In this document: in pieces, positions 7,289-15,002 of the stretch
How positions within the stretch are numbered: position 1 is the first letter of the stretch
How the letters are laid out: every line of letters starts with the position of its first letter
From: a virus
DNA length: 40,170 nt
Virus record (IMG/VR): IMGVR_UViG_3300022690_000439
Location: 1-40,170 of that record
Direction: 5' to 3' (one strand)
The notes under the pieces: model-generated
What the model saw: only the letters and a program-made list of their open reading frames with translations
Told to the model about the DNA's origin: nothing
Database searches by the model: none
Program-made: the position numbers and the translations under genes

Positions 7289-8077
7289 ATGGCTAAAATG
7301 GCCCCGGCTTACATACAGCCACTAGAGACAAGCGCTCGAGGTGAAACTGGTAGTTTAACCAGACTTCAAGACGAAACGACTAGAATGCTTGAGTTATTCT
7401 TTACTAATAAGCTCGCAAAATTTCAATTAGCATCCTCACCGGATCCATTATCTAATAATTTCGACGTTTTAGCTGGTCACAGCATAGCTGTAGGTAATAT
7501 TATTGAATTAGGGAAAGCTGATAATTTTATACAGGCTGAAGTCATCACTGTAGTCACAAATGCTATATCAATAAATCAGATCATAGGCGGTGTTTACCCG
7601 ACCGGAGTAGACTTCGATAACTCATCAAAAGATATGCTTGTCGATGGCTCTGTAACTCCAGTTATATTTACCTTGAAGCCTTCACCCGGACAATTTGGGG
7701 ACATTACTAGAATTCTTATGGGCATTCAATCAACAACCCAAATGGATTTTAGTTTGTTTGGCGGAGCTGCGGCCTTAGCGAAAGGTTGCTTATTGAGGGT
7801 AAAAAGATCTAATGGCGAATTCAACAATTTATTTAGTTGGGCAACTAACGGCGGGTTTACACTAAGATCTTTAGATTCAATAACCCAAGCCAAAGTCGGC
7901 GGCGGCGAACATTCTTTTATTGCTCGATCATCATTTGGCGGACAAGATAAGCGCGGCGTGGTTGTTAGGTTGGAAGGCCTAGAGGGTGAAGAATTACAAA
8001 TTGTCATACAAGACGATTTAACATCGGGCAATACTTTATTGCAAATAATTGCTCAGGGCCACGAATTGGAGGTTTAG
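7289..8077 (+). CDS. Putative virion structural protein
   Basis: A 262-residue protein 12 bases after the previous gene (SD AAAGGAATTATC). The composition is beta-rich, with a C-terminal region (FSWATNGGFTLRSLDSITQAKVGGGEHSFIARSSFGGQDKRGVVVRL) typical of structural domains. I remember similar proteins next to portal genes in environmental siphoviruses but not their function. Its place between portal and minor head gene suggests a capsid vertex, decoration or head-fibre role. Confidence 0.65.
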   Translation: MAKMAPAYIQPLETSARGETGSLTRLQDETTRMLELFFTNKLAKFQLASSPDPLSNNFDVLAGHSIAVGNIIELGKADNFIQAEVITVVTNAISINQIIGGVYPTGVDFDNSSKDMLVDGSVTPVIFTLKPSPGQFGDITRILMGIQSTTQMDFSLFGGAAALAKGCLLRVKRSNGEFNNLFSWATNGGFTLRSLDSITQAKVGGGEHSFIARSSFGGQDKRGVVVRLEGLEGEELQIVIQDDLTSGNTLLQIIAQGHELEV

Positions 8078-8085
8078 GAATAATA

Positions 8086-8937
8086 ATGGCAATAACTAAT
8101 AACCCGAATAAAACAAAGACAATCGAAAAGCGCTGGTTAGCTGAAATTAACCGGCGCTGGTCCGAGTTTGTTTCGGGTGTTAAAGAATTGCCAATCAATT
8201 CTGTTGTCAATTTGGATGATCAGGAAAAGTCTGAAACCGATGCTTTTGTGTTGGGTTTCGATTCGTTGGCATTTCAATTAATCCTTTCTGAGCCCTGGCA
8301 GAATAAATATCAGACAGAGAGTTACGAGCGGTCAGTCGATAGGACTAACGCGGAAGTAAAGCCGCAAATGACACTTATTGAGTTACAAAGCATAATATTG
8401 GTTGGCGGCGCGGCGGCGGCATTACTATCGATTCCGGTTCACAGGAATGAGCTAGAATTTTTACATGCTCGAGCTAACGACAAGTTATCAGGCTGGATTA
8501 GATTAATGTCCGAAGAGGTATCCGCGATACTTCACGATAATTATGGCGTGCTGACTAATGACGAATTGATCGAATTAATTATCAAAAGAATTAAAGTGGC
8601 CAGGTCAAGGGCCCGGACAATCGCCGCGACTGAAATTGCCCAAGCAGCACAAAGAGCCGTTATTAACCAGGCCACAATAATAAGTGAAACATCAGGCATT
8701 GAAACAATGGTCAGGTGGATCACGGTTGCCGACTCGAAGGTTAGACACTTACATGCTGGCTGGCATGGATTGCTATTCACTATGAAGCAGGCGTTGAAGA
8801 ATATAACCATTAGCCCATGGAATTGTCGTTGCGGCCTAAAAGTCATTGTTAAGGGTCGTGACCCTGCTAGATTAAAGGCGAGATTCGCCAAAGAACGGTT
8901 ATTATTACTATCGCGGGAACAAAATGTTGCCGCGTAA
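8086..8937 (+). CDS. Minor head protein, SPP1 gp7/Mu F-like
   Basis: A 283-residue protein. The C-terminal half carries the family signature: helix ARTIAATEIAQAAQRAV (about 177-192), then WITVADSKVRHLHAGWHG (about 210-227) with D-x-x-V-R-x-x-H, then SPWNCRCGLKVIV (about 242-254) with the paired Cys. Proteins of this family act in head assembly or ejection and are packaged in few copies near the portal. Order portal / structural / F-like / protease is conventional. Confidence 0.85.
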   Translation: MAITNNPNKTKTIEKRWLAEINRRWSEFVSGVKELPINSVVNLDDQEKSETDAFVLGFDSLAFQLILSEPWQNKYQTESYERSVDRTNAEVKPQMTLIELQSIILVGGAAAALLSIPVHRNELEFLHARANDKLSGWIRLMSEEVSAILHDNYGVLTNDELIELIIKRIKVARSRARTIAATEIAQAAQRAVINQATIISETSGIETMVRWITVADSKVRHLHAGWHGLLFTMKQALKNITISPWNCRCGLKVIVKGRDPARLKARFAKERLLLLSREQNVAA

Positions 8938-8955
8938 TAAGGTTTTATTTCAAAG

Positions 8956-8984
8956 TTGGCTAAATCAACCAATTAATGTATTAT
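8956..8984 (+). promoter_or_regulatory. Candidate internal promoter before capsid genes
   Basis: TTGGCT (8956-8961), 17-base spacer, TATTAT (8979-8984; 5 of 6). It sits in the only gap (71 bases) between portal/minor head and protease/capsid genes, 25 bases ahead of the next start. It would allow extra transcription of the capsid genes; inferred from sequence only. Confidence 0.4.
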
Positions 8985-9008
8985 TAGACCAATTGTAAAG
9001 AGGCCAAA

Positions 9009-10325
9009 ATGCTTAAACTATTAATTAATTCCAGAACATCAGGTAAATTCAAGCGTGAAGTTATTGATGGTCGGTCGCATCTAGTTACTGTAATGATGCC
9101 AATTCGCGGCGATATTACAATGAATCGAGTGTTTTACTCTAACGCTGAAGTTACTCAATCGTTTATGCAACTTGACATGTTGCCAGCTCCTAACGGTCAT
9201 CCTGTTGTAAATGGTATCGGCGTCCCTGCTTTTCATCCTGTTGCTAATAATAAGCATAATATCGGCGGTTTCCTTCGTAAGCCTCGTAAAAAAGGTAAGC
9301 GGGTATTCGTTGATTTCATGCTTGATGAAGAAGTGGCCAACAATACCGATGAAGGCAAAGAGGTTATTCGACGCATTGAAGCCGGTGAAAAGATTGGAGT
9401 ATCAACCGGCCTAACAATCAACACCGTCATTAACCGCAAAGGCAAGGATGATTTCGGGAAGGAATTCGATAAGGAAGGTTCTGGCTTTAACTTTGATCAC
9501 GTTGCCATCTTATTAAACGAACATGCAGCCGGTGAGCATGCAGGGACCGAGCTTGTATTGAATGAGGAAGGCGCAGAGATATTAGTTCATAATGCTGAAT
9601 GGCAAATCAATGAGCTATCAACCGATCAATTACATCGTAGCTTGATGGACCTTATACGGCAACCATCAGGAAACGAATCATTTTCGTGGGTTATTGACAT
9701 ATTCCCTGAGAGCAAAACTTTTATACACACTTTAGAGCGGCCAGGCCAGAAAAGAGAAACATTTAAACAAACATTTGCTATAGACCAAAACGACAATGTG
9801 ACATTAATTGACGATAAGGTTAAAGGCTCTATGAAAGAGGAATTTATTCCTGAAACCACCACCAACCACCAAGAGGAAAGCGACATGGACAAAACTAAAA
9901 TTGTCTTAGCTATCATCGGTAACAGCGCTAATAAATTTACCATCAAAGACAATGACCGTTTAAATGCGATGTCTGATGATGAGCTAAATGCAATTGTCGC
10001 TACTAACTCACTTGATGAAGCTCAAGCTAAAAAATTCTTAACAACCAACAGTCAAATTGATTTCGCTGGTTACGAGAATTTCATTACTAACAAAGCGGAT
10101 TTTGATGCGTTTCTTGTTAACCAAGAAAAAGGCCTTAAAGAAACGATCGATAACATCGTTGCTAACTCGGATTACACGCCGGAAATGCTCAAGGGCAAAT
10201 CTAGCGACGAGTTAACGCTTTTAACCAACATGCTAACACCTGAAAAAGTAGCAACTCGCATTGCTGAACAGGTCCGAATCACTCGAAATAGCTCGACAGA
10301 TAATGTCGAAGTTGATTTCACTTAA
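9009..10325 (+). CDS. Prohead protease (DUF2213) fused to scaffold
   Basis: A 438-residue protein. The N-terminal ~200 residues match the DUF2213 pattern: GRSHLVTVMMPIRGDITMNRVFY, NGHPVVNG, VRRIEAGEKIGVSTGL-type segment (VIRRIEAGEKIGVSTGL) and FNFDHVAILLNEHAAGEHAG. The remaining ~240 residues are helical and acidic, as expected for a scaffold. The whole would mature the capsid and then be degraded. Catalytic residues cannot be assigned with certainty by eye. An internal start at 9885 probably yields scaffold alone. Ribosome site AAAGAGGCCAAA. Confidence 0.82.
   Translation: MLKLLINSRTSGKFKREVIDGRSHLVTVMMPIRGDITMNRVFYSNAEVTQSFMQLDMLPAPNGHPVVNGIGVPAFHPVANNKHNIGGFLRKPRKKGKRVFVDFMLDEEVANNTDEGKEVIRRIEAGEKIGVSTGLTINTVINRKGKDDFGKEFDKEGSGFNFDHVAILLNEHAAGEHAGTELVLNEEGAEILVHNAEWQINELSTDQLHRSLMDLIRQPSGNESFSWVIDIFPESKTFIHTLERPGQKRETFKQTFAIDQNDNVTLIDDKVKGSMKEEFIPETTTNHQEESDMDKTKIVLAIIGNSANKFTIKDNDRLNAMSDDELNAIVATNSLDEAQAKKFLTTNSQIDFAGYENFITNKADFDAFLVNQEKGLKETIDNIVANSDYTPEMLKGKSSDELTLLTNMLTPEKVATRIAEQVRITRNSSTDNVEVDFT
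9885..10325 (+). CDS. Nested scaffold protein (in-frame internal start)
   Basis: ATG at 9885 follows AAGAGGAAAGCGAC, a strong ribosome site with ideal spacing, and is in frame with the protease gene (codon 293). The product would be 146 residues, MDKTKIVLAIIGN..., helical and acidic. This is the arrangement of lambda C/Nu3, where the scaffold is made from inside the protease gene. The Thr/His-rich linker just before it (ETTTNHQEESD) marks the domain boundary. Confidence 0.6.
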   Translation: MDKTKIVLAIIGNSANKFTIKDNDRLNAMSDDELNAIVATNSLDEAQAKKFLTTNSQIDFAGYENFITNKADFDAFLVNQEKGLKETIDNIVANSDYTPEMLKGKSSDELTLLTNMLTPEKVATRIAEQVRITRNSSTDNVEVDFT

Positions 10326-10335
10326 GGGGTAACAT

Positions 10336-10797
10336 ATGTCAACTCAAGTTGTTTCTTTAGTCGCTGGCCCTGCTGGTGATCCGATATTAAGCGAAGATGT
10401 AGCGGCGGCGGGTGGTATTTTACCCGGCCACCTAGTTGAAGAAGGCGCGGCCAATGTAGCGGTTCACGCTGGCGCTGGTTTGAATGCTCAACGCTTATTC
10501 GCACAAAAGAACTTAACCGTAGCCGGTGATATCGACACGGCATATTTAAGCGGTGAATTAGTTAGCTATGGCGCTTATCGTAGTGGTCAAGAGGTTAGGG
10601 CTTTATTGGCCGCCTCTGCTACCGCAATCGTTAGAGGTGACGCGCTAGAGTCAGATGGCGATGGCACTCTAAGAGTTCTAACGACTGACACCGCAACCGA
10701 CGATACACAACGAGATTCCATTGTAGCTTATGCATTGGAAGCGGTCGACAACTCGGGCGGCGGCACAGTCGTTCCTATTAATGTACGCGTAGCGTAG
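10336..10797 (+). CDS. Putative capsid decoration protein
   Basis: A 153-residue Ala/Gly/Val-rich protein immediately before the major capsid gene, with short beta-type motifs (ARALLAAS-type AEVRALLAASATAIVRGDALESDGDGTLR region). Length, composition and place fit head-stabilising proteins that cap the capsid threefolds. SD is AAGGGGTAACAT. Exact family not identified. Confidence 0.65.
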   Translation: MSTQVVSLVAGPAGDPILSEDVAAAGGILPGHLVEEGAANVAVHAGAGLNAQRLFAQKNLTVAGDIDTAYLSGELVSYGAYRSGQEVRALLAASATAIVRGDALESDGDGTLRVLTTDTATDDTQRDSIVAYALEAVDNSGGGTVVPINVRVA

Positions 10798-10806
10798 GAG
10801 AATTAC

Positions 10807-11910
10807 ATGATTAAAGTAAATAATGCTATGGGTAATTCTCGCGCAGAACATGCCGCGAATATCGCCATGGCTGGTGACGCCTGGAAAGGCTACATGAATA
10901 TGCATGAAGCCGTATTTGCTGAGAACGGATTAGACAAATATGTTTTAGTTAACGCTGAAAACAAAATTGTTGCCCGTAACTCTAAAACGGCAGAATTGGT
11001 TAAAAACAAACTTTACACCAACGCGGCAACCACACTTCGCCACGAAGATTTCTTGGTTATTCAGGAAATGATCACCGAGGTTCGCCGCCGCAAGTTAAAC
11101 GGCATTACTGACCTTAAAGAAGCCGGATTATCATTCCCAGTTGCCCTAAGCGATCAAATTGTTGGCGTTGAAAATGTCAATGGATTTGGAGCGGCCGAAC
11201 AGGAAATGAACCCTACCGGCTATCAGAACAACGATAACGTTTTCGCTGAAGTGTTCACACCCAACCCGATCACTCACCAATCGTTTAGTGTTCCGTGGCG
11301 CCAACAAGGCTTTAACTACAAAAGCTCCGCTGGCCTTAAAGAAACTATGCGCCAGGTTGCAGAGCGTTTAGAAGAAACCCTGTTTAATGGTAACTCTAAA
11401 ATCAAGGTTTCATTCGGTGGCGCTCTACAGTCAATCTTTGGTTACACTACTCACCCTGATCGCGGTACATTTACGATTAGTGAGTGGGATCTTGTTGCTA
11501 ATAACGATAAGATTGTCGATGAAGTAATCGCGGCGATTGGTAGTATGTTTGCCGATCAAGGCGGCGTGGAAATGGATAGCGTTGTTATGTATTTCCCTAA
11601 AAACTTCAAGGGCGCGATGGATCGTGATTATGTTTCGGGCTTCCCATCTAAAACGGTTGCTCAGCGGATTATGGACATCCCTGAAATTAAGGCTGTAAAA
11701 TTCGGTGAAAAGCTTGCTGATGATAACGTTGTGTTTGTTGAAATGTCGGATCGCACCATTCAGCTGGCAATCGCTACTGATTTGGTATCGGTTCCGCACG
11801 TTAAGACCAACCCAATGGCCGCGCAAGTAATGACCACTTATGCCGCAATGGTTCAGATTATCAAGACTGACGATAATTCGAACACTGGGATCTTACACGC
11901 TACAGTTTAA
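10807..11910 (+). CDS. Major capsid protein
   Basis: A 367-residue protein with an HK97-fold style layout: helical N-arm (about 1-60), spine-helix-like segment (DFLVIQEMITEVRRRKLNGITDL), and C-terminal domain ending VKTNPMAAQVMTTYAAMVQIIK. Position after protease and decoration genes and before a terminator supports this. The SD GGAGAATTAC follows the upstream stop directly. Assembles the icosahedral shell. No N-terminal delta domain is evident, consistent with a separate scaffold. Confidence 0.85.
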   Translation: MIKVNNAMGNSRAEHAANIAMAGDAWKGYMNMHEAVFAENGLDKYVLVNAENKIVARNSKTAELVKNKLYTNAATTLRHEDFLVIQEMITEVRRRKLNGITDLKEAGLSFPVALSDQIVGVENVNGFGAAEQEMNPTGYQNNDNVFAEVFTPNPITHQSFSVPWRQQGFNYKSSAGLKETMRQVAERLEETLFNGNSKIKVSFGGALQSIFGYTTHPDRGTFTISEWDLVANNDKIVDEVIAAIGSMFADQGGVEMDSVVMYFPKNFKGAMDRDYVSGFPSKTVAQRIMDIPEIKAVKFGEKLADDNVVFVEMSDRTIQLAIATDLVSVPHVKTNPMAAQVMTTYAAMVQIIKTDDNSNTGILHATV

Positions 11911-11932
11911 CGACCAGTAAGTGACCTAAATC

Positions 11933-11956
11933 AAAGCCGCTTTATTGCGGCTTTTT
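11933..11956 (+). terminator. Terminator after major capsid gene
   Basis: AAAGCCGC (11933-11940), loop TTTATT, GCGGCTTTTT (11947-11956): a strong hairpin with U tract. It probably sets high capsid mRNA levels apart from the following connector genes, with partial read-through. Confidence 0.9.
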
Positions 11957-11993
11957 GGGCGAAACCATTTAATCACAAATAACAGGATCTATC

Positions 11994-12260
11994 ATGGCTA
12001 AAGATAAAACTGAAAAGTACGTAGTTATAAAAAAACATTGCCTTGGCCACGAAATTGGCGCCGTTATCGAATTAAGCCCTGAAAAGGCCAAAGGTCTCGT
12101 TGGTAAGGTTCGCCTGGCATCTGAAGAAATCGATGAAAATAATATCTCGGTGACTGTCGGTAAATTACAGACAGAAAATAACGAGCTCAATGCTGAAGTT
12201 GACTCTCTGAAGAACGAAGTTAAAAACCTGAAAGCTAAACTTAAAGCTAAGGATAAATAA
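11994..12260 (+). CDS. Small head protein with C-terminal coiled coil
   Basis: An 88-residue protein. Residues 1-50 form a small domain (KYVVIKKHCLGHEIGAVIELSPEKAKGLVGKVRL), and 55-88 are a clear heptad region (VGKLQTENNELNAEVDSLKNEVKNLKAKLKAKDK). The coiled coil suggests trimerisation, as in small head-fibre or connector-associated proteins. One-base overlap with the next gene (TAATG). Confidence 0.65.
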   Translation: MAKDKTEKYVVIKKHCLGHEIGAVIELSPEKAKGLVGKVRLASEEIDENNISVTVGKLQTENNELNAEVDSLKNEVKNLKAKLKAKDK

Positions 12261-12631
12261 TGGCATCCCGAGTCACCCCGGCAGAAGTTAAAGCGATTTT
12301 AACAACCACGCTGACCGATCCAGTTATTCAAACATGGATTGATGCGGCTAATGCCGCTGTTAACGATAACGCGGCTTGTATCGGTGGTGACGATGCTTTA
12401 TTGAAACAGGTTGAGCTTTATTTATCGGCTCACTTTGTTGGAATGCTTGATCCGGGAATTAGAGGGTTTATATCAAAAGAAAAGACTGAAGAGTTGGAAA
12501 CTTCTTACTCTAACCCTGCAGGGGTGAGCGAGTTGATTAATTCAACAGTTTACGGACAAACGGCTAATATGTTATCAAAGGGTTGCCTTGCCAACGTAGC
12601 TGACAAAGCATCTAGTGTTGAATTTTTCTAG
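12260..12631 (+). CDS. Head-tail connector/adaptor protein
   Basis: A 123-residue helical protein: VTPAEVKAILTTTLTDPVIQTWIDAANAAVNDNA ... LLKQVELYLSAHFVGMLDP. This follows the pattern of gp6/DUF4054-type adaptors ('v...l.t.ltd..i...i..A...v') that bind the portal ring. It is the last forward gene before the antisense cassette. Its stop codon overlaps the convergent gene's stop in CTAG (12628-12631). Confidence 0.7.
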   Translation: MASRVTPAEVKAILTTTLTDPVIQTWIDAANAAVNDNAACIGGDDALLKQVELYLSAHFVGMLDPGIRGFISKEKTEELETSYSNPAGVSELINSTVYGQTANMLSKGCLANVADKASSVEFF

Positions 12632-12909
12632 GCTGATGGATTGGCCTCTATAATACATTCAAGTATTGCACGGGGTAAATCAGATTTGCCATTGAAATCT
12701 ACTGAGTAAAATCGGCAATGGCTAGTTACTTCATCAGTTTCATAATCAATGCTAACCCCATACTTAACCATTAAATCAAATAGCAAAGCCTTTCCTACCA
12801 TGTGAGATTTGCCGTTAACCACATCGAGGATACACGACTCGTATAGCGACGAGTAACCCTCAATCTCAGCAATCTTTTTACACAATTCTAAATCAGTTAA
12901 TTCGCTCAT
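12628..12909 (-). CDS. Hypothetical protein, weakly DUF2591/NinX-like
   Basis: 93 residues from the ATG at 12909 (SD AAGGATAAAACA); a start at 12933 has a poorer context. The layout LLFDLMVKYGVSIDYETDE ... SHCRFYSVDF ... DLPRAILECIIEA resembles DUF2591/'phage ABA sandwich' small proteins, in which a strand-rich domain ends with a helix of RA-x-x-x-x type. Uncertain. It is the last gene of a leftward cassette embedded in the late operon. Confidence 0.55.
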   Translation of the reverse strand: MSELTDLELCKKIAEIEGYSSLYESCILDVVNGKSHMVGKALLFDLMVKYGVSIDYETDEVTSHCRFYSVDFNGKSDLPRAILECIIEANPSA

Positions 12910-13005
12910 TGTTTTATCCTTATCATAATCCAATGCAAAACGGGGATCACCACTAAGCCTATTATAAACCCAATAAGCAATAGCAGTAATCCGTAAAGGT
13001 AGTGC

Positions 13006-13437
13006 TCAAGTGGCATTATTATTACGCTGCCATTCTTTCAGCTCAACAATACTAATCTTGCTCAACTTCCACTCCTCGCCTGTTAGGGTGGGCATTTTGA
13101 TAACATTAATTTGGTGCCAAGTCATTCCTTCATTCATTGTATATAACCAGCCGTTATCCTCGCACATTTTAATCGTATCAATGTTGCAGCTAAACAAATC
13201 AGCATCCGGCAAATCTTTTAGCCAGTGGCGGGGATCGTGTTTTGATACTAATTTGTGATTTCTATATCCGTCAAATGTGCCGTCGATCAATAATACATAA
13301 TGGCTACCGGTATTCACATCTTTGACCACCCAGTCGTTATTACCAGTAATGACAATAGAATAAACCGCGCCATTTTGTCCGTTGTAATCATCCCCAACTC
13401 TCGTGCTACTTAAATCAATCATTTTTTCTTTGCTCAT
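13006..13437 (-). CDS. Possible internal-start product of fused gene
   Basis: ATG at 13437 lies behind AAAGGAAACCGAA with AGGA 7 bases ahead, better than most starts nearby and nearly the same as the leader of the gene at 15147 (AAAGGAAACGAA). It is in frame with the 324-residue gene (codon 182). Translation could yield the 143-residue second part alone. Confidence 0.4.
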   Translation of the reverse strand: MSKEKMIDLSSTRVGDDYNGQNGAVYSIVITGNNDWVVKDVNTGSHYVLLIDGTFDGYRNHKLVSKHDPRHWLKDLPDADLFSCNIDTIKMCEDNGWLYTMNEGMTWHQINVIKMPTLTGEEWKLSKISIVELKEWQRNNNAT

Positions 13438-13980
13438 TTCGGTTTCCTTTTGTATTATTACGTCACCCCGGCTAATGCGGCCTTTGACGACAATGAATTC
13501 ACCATTATCAAGTCTTTCTAGTTCAGCGCCACTGGCTGTTACATATTTAATTGAGGGCTTTAAAGACTCAAGATCATCATTAATTACAATCTTGATATTT
13601 AAAGGTGATTGAATATGTTTTTTATCATCAAGGCCGAGTTCGTACCGCATGTTTTGCCATTGGTCGCGGGTGTAGAAATTGTATTTTCTTAAAAATTGTA
13701 GATTACAATCATCAACATAAAAACAAGCGCACCCGTCATCCCTGCTAATAAACTTAAGGCTGTCGCATCGCCACTTATCAACATTAACCGCCAGCCACTC
13801 TAAATCGTTTTGCGGCTGAAATGTAAACTCCTGCAAAATCGCAAACTCAGAGTAACCTCCGAAACCAAAGGTTTTACCTTGCCCGCTTATCCAGCCTTCG
13901 GGGTTAATATCTATCACATAATCATTTCCTGTTTGGTTTTCTTTCCAAACCTGCCCCACTTTAACTTTTACGTTGTTCAT
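13006..13980 (-). CDS. Two-part accessory protein, apparent gene fusion
   Basis: A 324-residue protein of unknown function. The N-terminal part begins VKVGQVWKENQTGNDYVID and has NDLEWLAVNVDKW and YTRDQWQNMRYELG, common in accessory phage proteins. The second part begins at Met182 (MSKEKMIDLSSTRVGDDY) and has a similar strand-rich style (YSIVITGNNDWVVKDVNTG). That internal ATG (13437) has a strong ribosome site, AAAGGAAACCGAA, so a 143-residue C-terminal product may also be made. The joint suggests fusion of two neighbouring accessory genes. Confidence 0.6.
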   Translation of the reverse strand: MNNVKVKVGQVWKENQTGNDYVIDINPEGWISGQGKTFGFGGYSEFAILQEFTFQPQNDLEWLAVNVDKWRCDSLKFISRDDGCACFYVDDCNLQFLRKYNFYTRDQWQNMRYELGLDDKKHIQSPLNIKIVINDDLESLKPSIKYVTASGAELERLDNGEFIVVKGRISRGDVIIQKETEMSKEKMIDLSSTRVGDDYNGQNGAVYSIVITGNNDWVVKDVNTGSHYVLLIDGTFDGYRNHKLVSKHDPRHWLKDLPDADLFSCNIDTIKMCEDNGWLYTMNEGMTWHQINVIKMPTLTGEEWKLSKISIVELKEWQRNNNAT

Positions 13981-14000
13981 TATTTCTTGCTCCCAATATT

Positions 14001-14255
14001 TTATCGATAAATGCTAGTTAAAATATCTTTCTCGTTAAAGCTATATATGTAATAAATACCAAACAAATTATATATAGCTTTGCATCTCTCTCCCTTGTTC
14101 GTTCTGAAGCATCTTATTGAATTAGGCTCGTAAGTTAGCTTGCTTACCATTTGGTCGTAAGTGTCGCCTATCTTGACTGACTCAGCGCGATCTATAACTA
14201 AGTCAGACGTAGCGCATCCAGTTAAAAGCAGTAAAACTATAAGTAATTTTTTCAT
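14001..14255 (-). CDS. Small BamE-like lipoprotein
   Basis: An 84-residue product: signal peptide MKKLLIVLLLLTGC with lipobox LTGC (Cys14). The mature part contains SVKIGDTYDQMVSKLTYEPN, matching the 'i..G.t.~qv...lG.P' helix pattern of SmpA/BamE-like lipoproteins, then CFRTNKGERCKAIY with two Cys. Lipoproteins in antisense accessory cassettes are often expressed from prophage or infection to block superinfection; here this is inference. The start overlaps the upstream stop by ATGA. Confidence 0.65.
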   Translation of the reverse strand: MKKLLIVLLLLTGCATSDLVIDRAESVKIGDTYDQMVSKLTYEPNSIRCFRTNKGERCKAIYNLFGIYYIYSFNEKDILTSIYR

Positions 14256-14395
14256 GATTTTTCCTTTAGATTAATTATTCCAGTTGAGCATCTGCAATTA
14301 ATATGCATTCGATTATCTAATTCGGCGTGATATTTCTTAGCCTTGATATCTTCGCGCAAAACAGTTTGCCAAATTTTCCGCCAGTTAAAAGTCAC
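14252..14395 (-). CDS. Possible 47-residue coupled protein
   Basis: An open frame from GTG 14395 (VTFNWRKIWQTVLREDIKAKKYH...) ends in a TGA that overlaps the lipoprotein's ATG (ATGA), the coupling used throughout this genome. No good SD is seen for the GTG, and an ATG further in would give a 17-residue peptide. It fills a gap that would otherwise be empty. Low confidence. Confidence 0.35.
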   Translation of the reverse strand: MTFNWRKIWQTVLREDIKAKKYHAELDNRMHINCRCSTGIINLKEKS

Positions 14396-14453
14396 AACGC
14401 AACATCACGCTTTCTAGTTGGCACCGCTATTGAATATGAAATAGCGGTTATAT

Positions 14454-14843
14454 TCATGGCTTTTGCTCCATTAGTTCAGGGTGCTGATGGGTATTTCCGA
14501 TTACTATAAAATGGTTGTTTGCTCGGGCGCCATAACCGAAACTCTGCGTTAGTGGCTTTATATTTGATATGAATGGTTTATTTATTTCAAAGCAAAACAT
14601 GCCTTTTTTATATCCAACTACGGCATTTCCAAAAGAAACTTTTTGATAAAGAATTGGGGACATTACATCGCGCTTATAAATATCAACGCCGTGCTTGTCG
14701 GTTAATCCGGTGAATTGATCGATAAGCATATTCTTAGTGTAATAAGTATCACCGTTTTCGCTTTCCGCCTCCCAAGGTATCCACATATCAAAAAAGAACA
14801 TTTCTTTTAGAACTGGGTGATAGCCTCTGAATTTAATTTCCAT
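14454..14843 (-). CDS. YopX family protein
   Basis: A 129-residue protein with hallmark elements of YopX (PF09643): start MEIKFRGY, central QFTGLTDKHGVDIYKRDV (residues 43-60), and C-terminal FIVIGNTHQHPELM (about 112-125). Function of the family is unknown; it is frequent in phage and prophage accessory regions of Gram-positive and Gram-negative hosts. SD is GGAGAATAA. It lies in the antisense cassette. Confidence 0.85.
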   Translation of the reverse strand: MEIKFRGYHPVLKEMFFFDMWIPWEAESENGDTYYTKNMLIDQFTGLTDKHGVDIYKRDVMSPILYQKVSFGNAVVGYKKGMFCFEINKPFISNIKPLTQSFGYGARANNHFIVIGNTHQHPELMEQKP

Positions 14844-14870
14844 TATTTATTCTCCAATTCGTTAACCTGA

Positions 14871-15002
14871 CTAACTAACAAAAGATAACAACTCAAAAAC
14901 AACAAAAAGCAGTCCCGCACATAATAATAAAACTACCACTATCACGAGGATGTAATACATACATCCTAAAACCAAATCGACAAGTTCTTTAATCTTGTTC
15001 AT
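14871..15002 (-). CDS. 43-residue single-span membrane protein
   Basis: ATG 15002 chosen for the ribosome site GGAGTGTCACA; the longer frame from 15053 has no site. The product has a short cytoplasmic start (MNKIKELVDLVLG) and one strong membrane span (CMYYILVIVVVLLLCAGLLFVVFELL). It overlaps the end of the upstream small gene. Function unknown. Confidence 0.55.
   Translation of the reverse strand: MNKIKELVDLVLGCMYYILVIVVVLLLCAGLLFVVFELLSFVS

Noticed and set aside
13006-13258. Forward ORF opposite the fused accessory gene
   Set aside because: No ribosome site and inconsistent with the strand of the cassette.
14327-14509. Forward ORF of 60 codons in the antisense cassette
   Set aside because: No ribosome site, no coding-like composition, and it overlaps the reverse-strand small gene and the end of the YopX gene.
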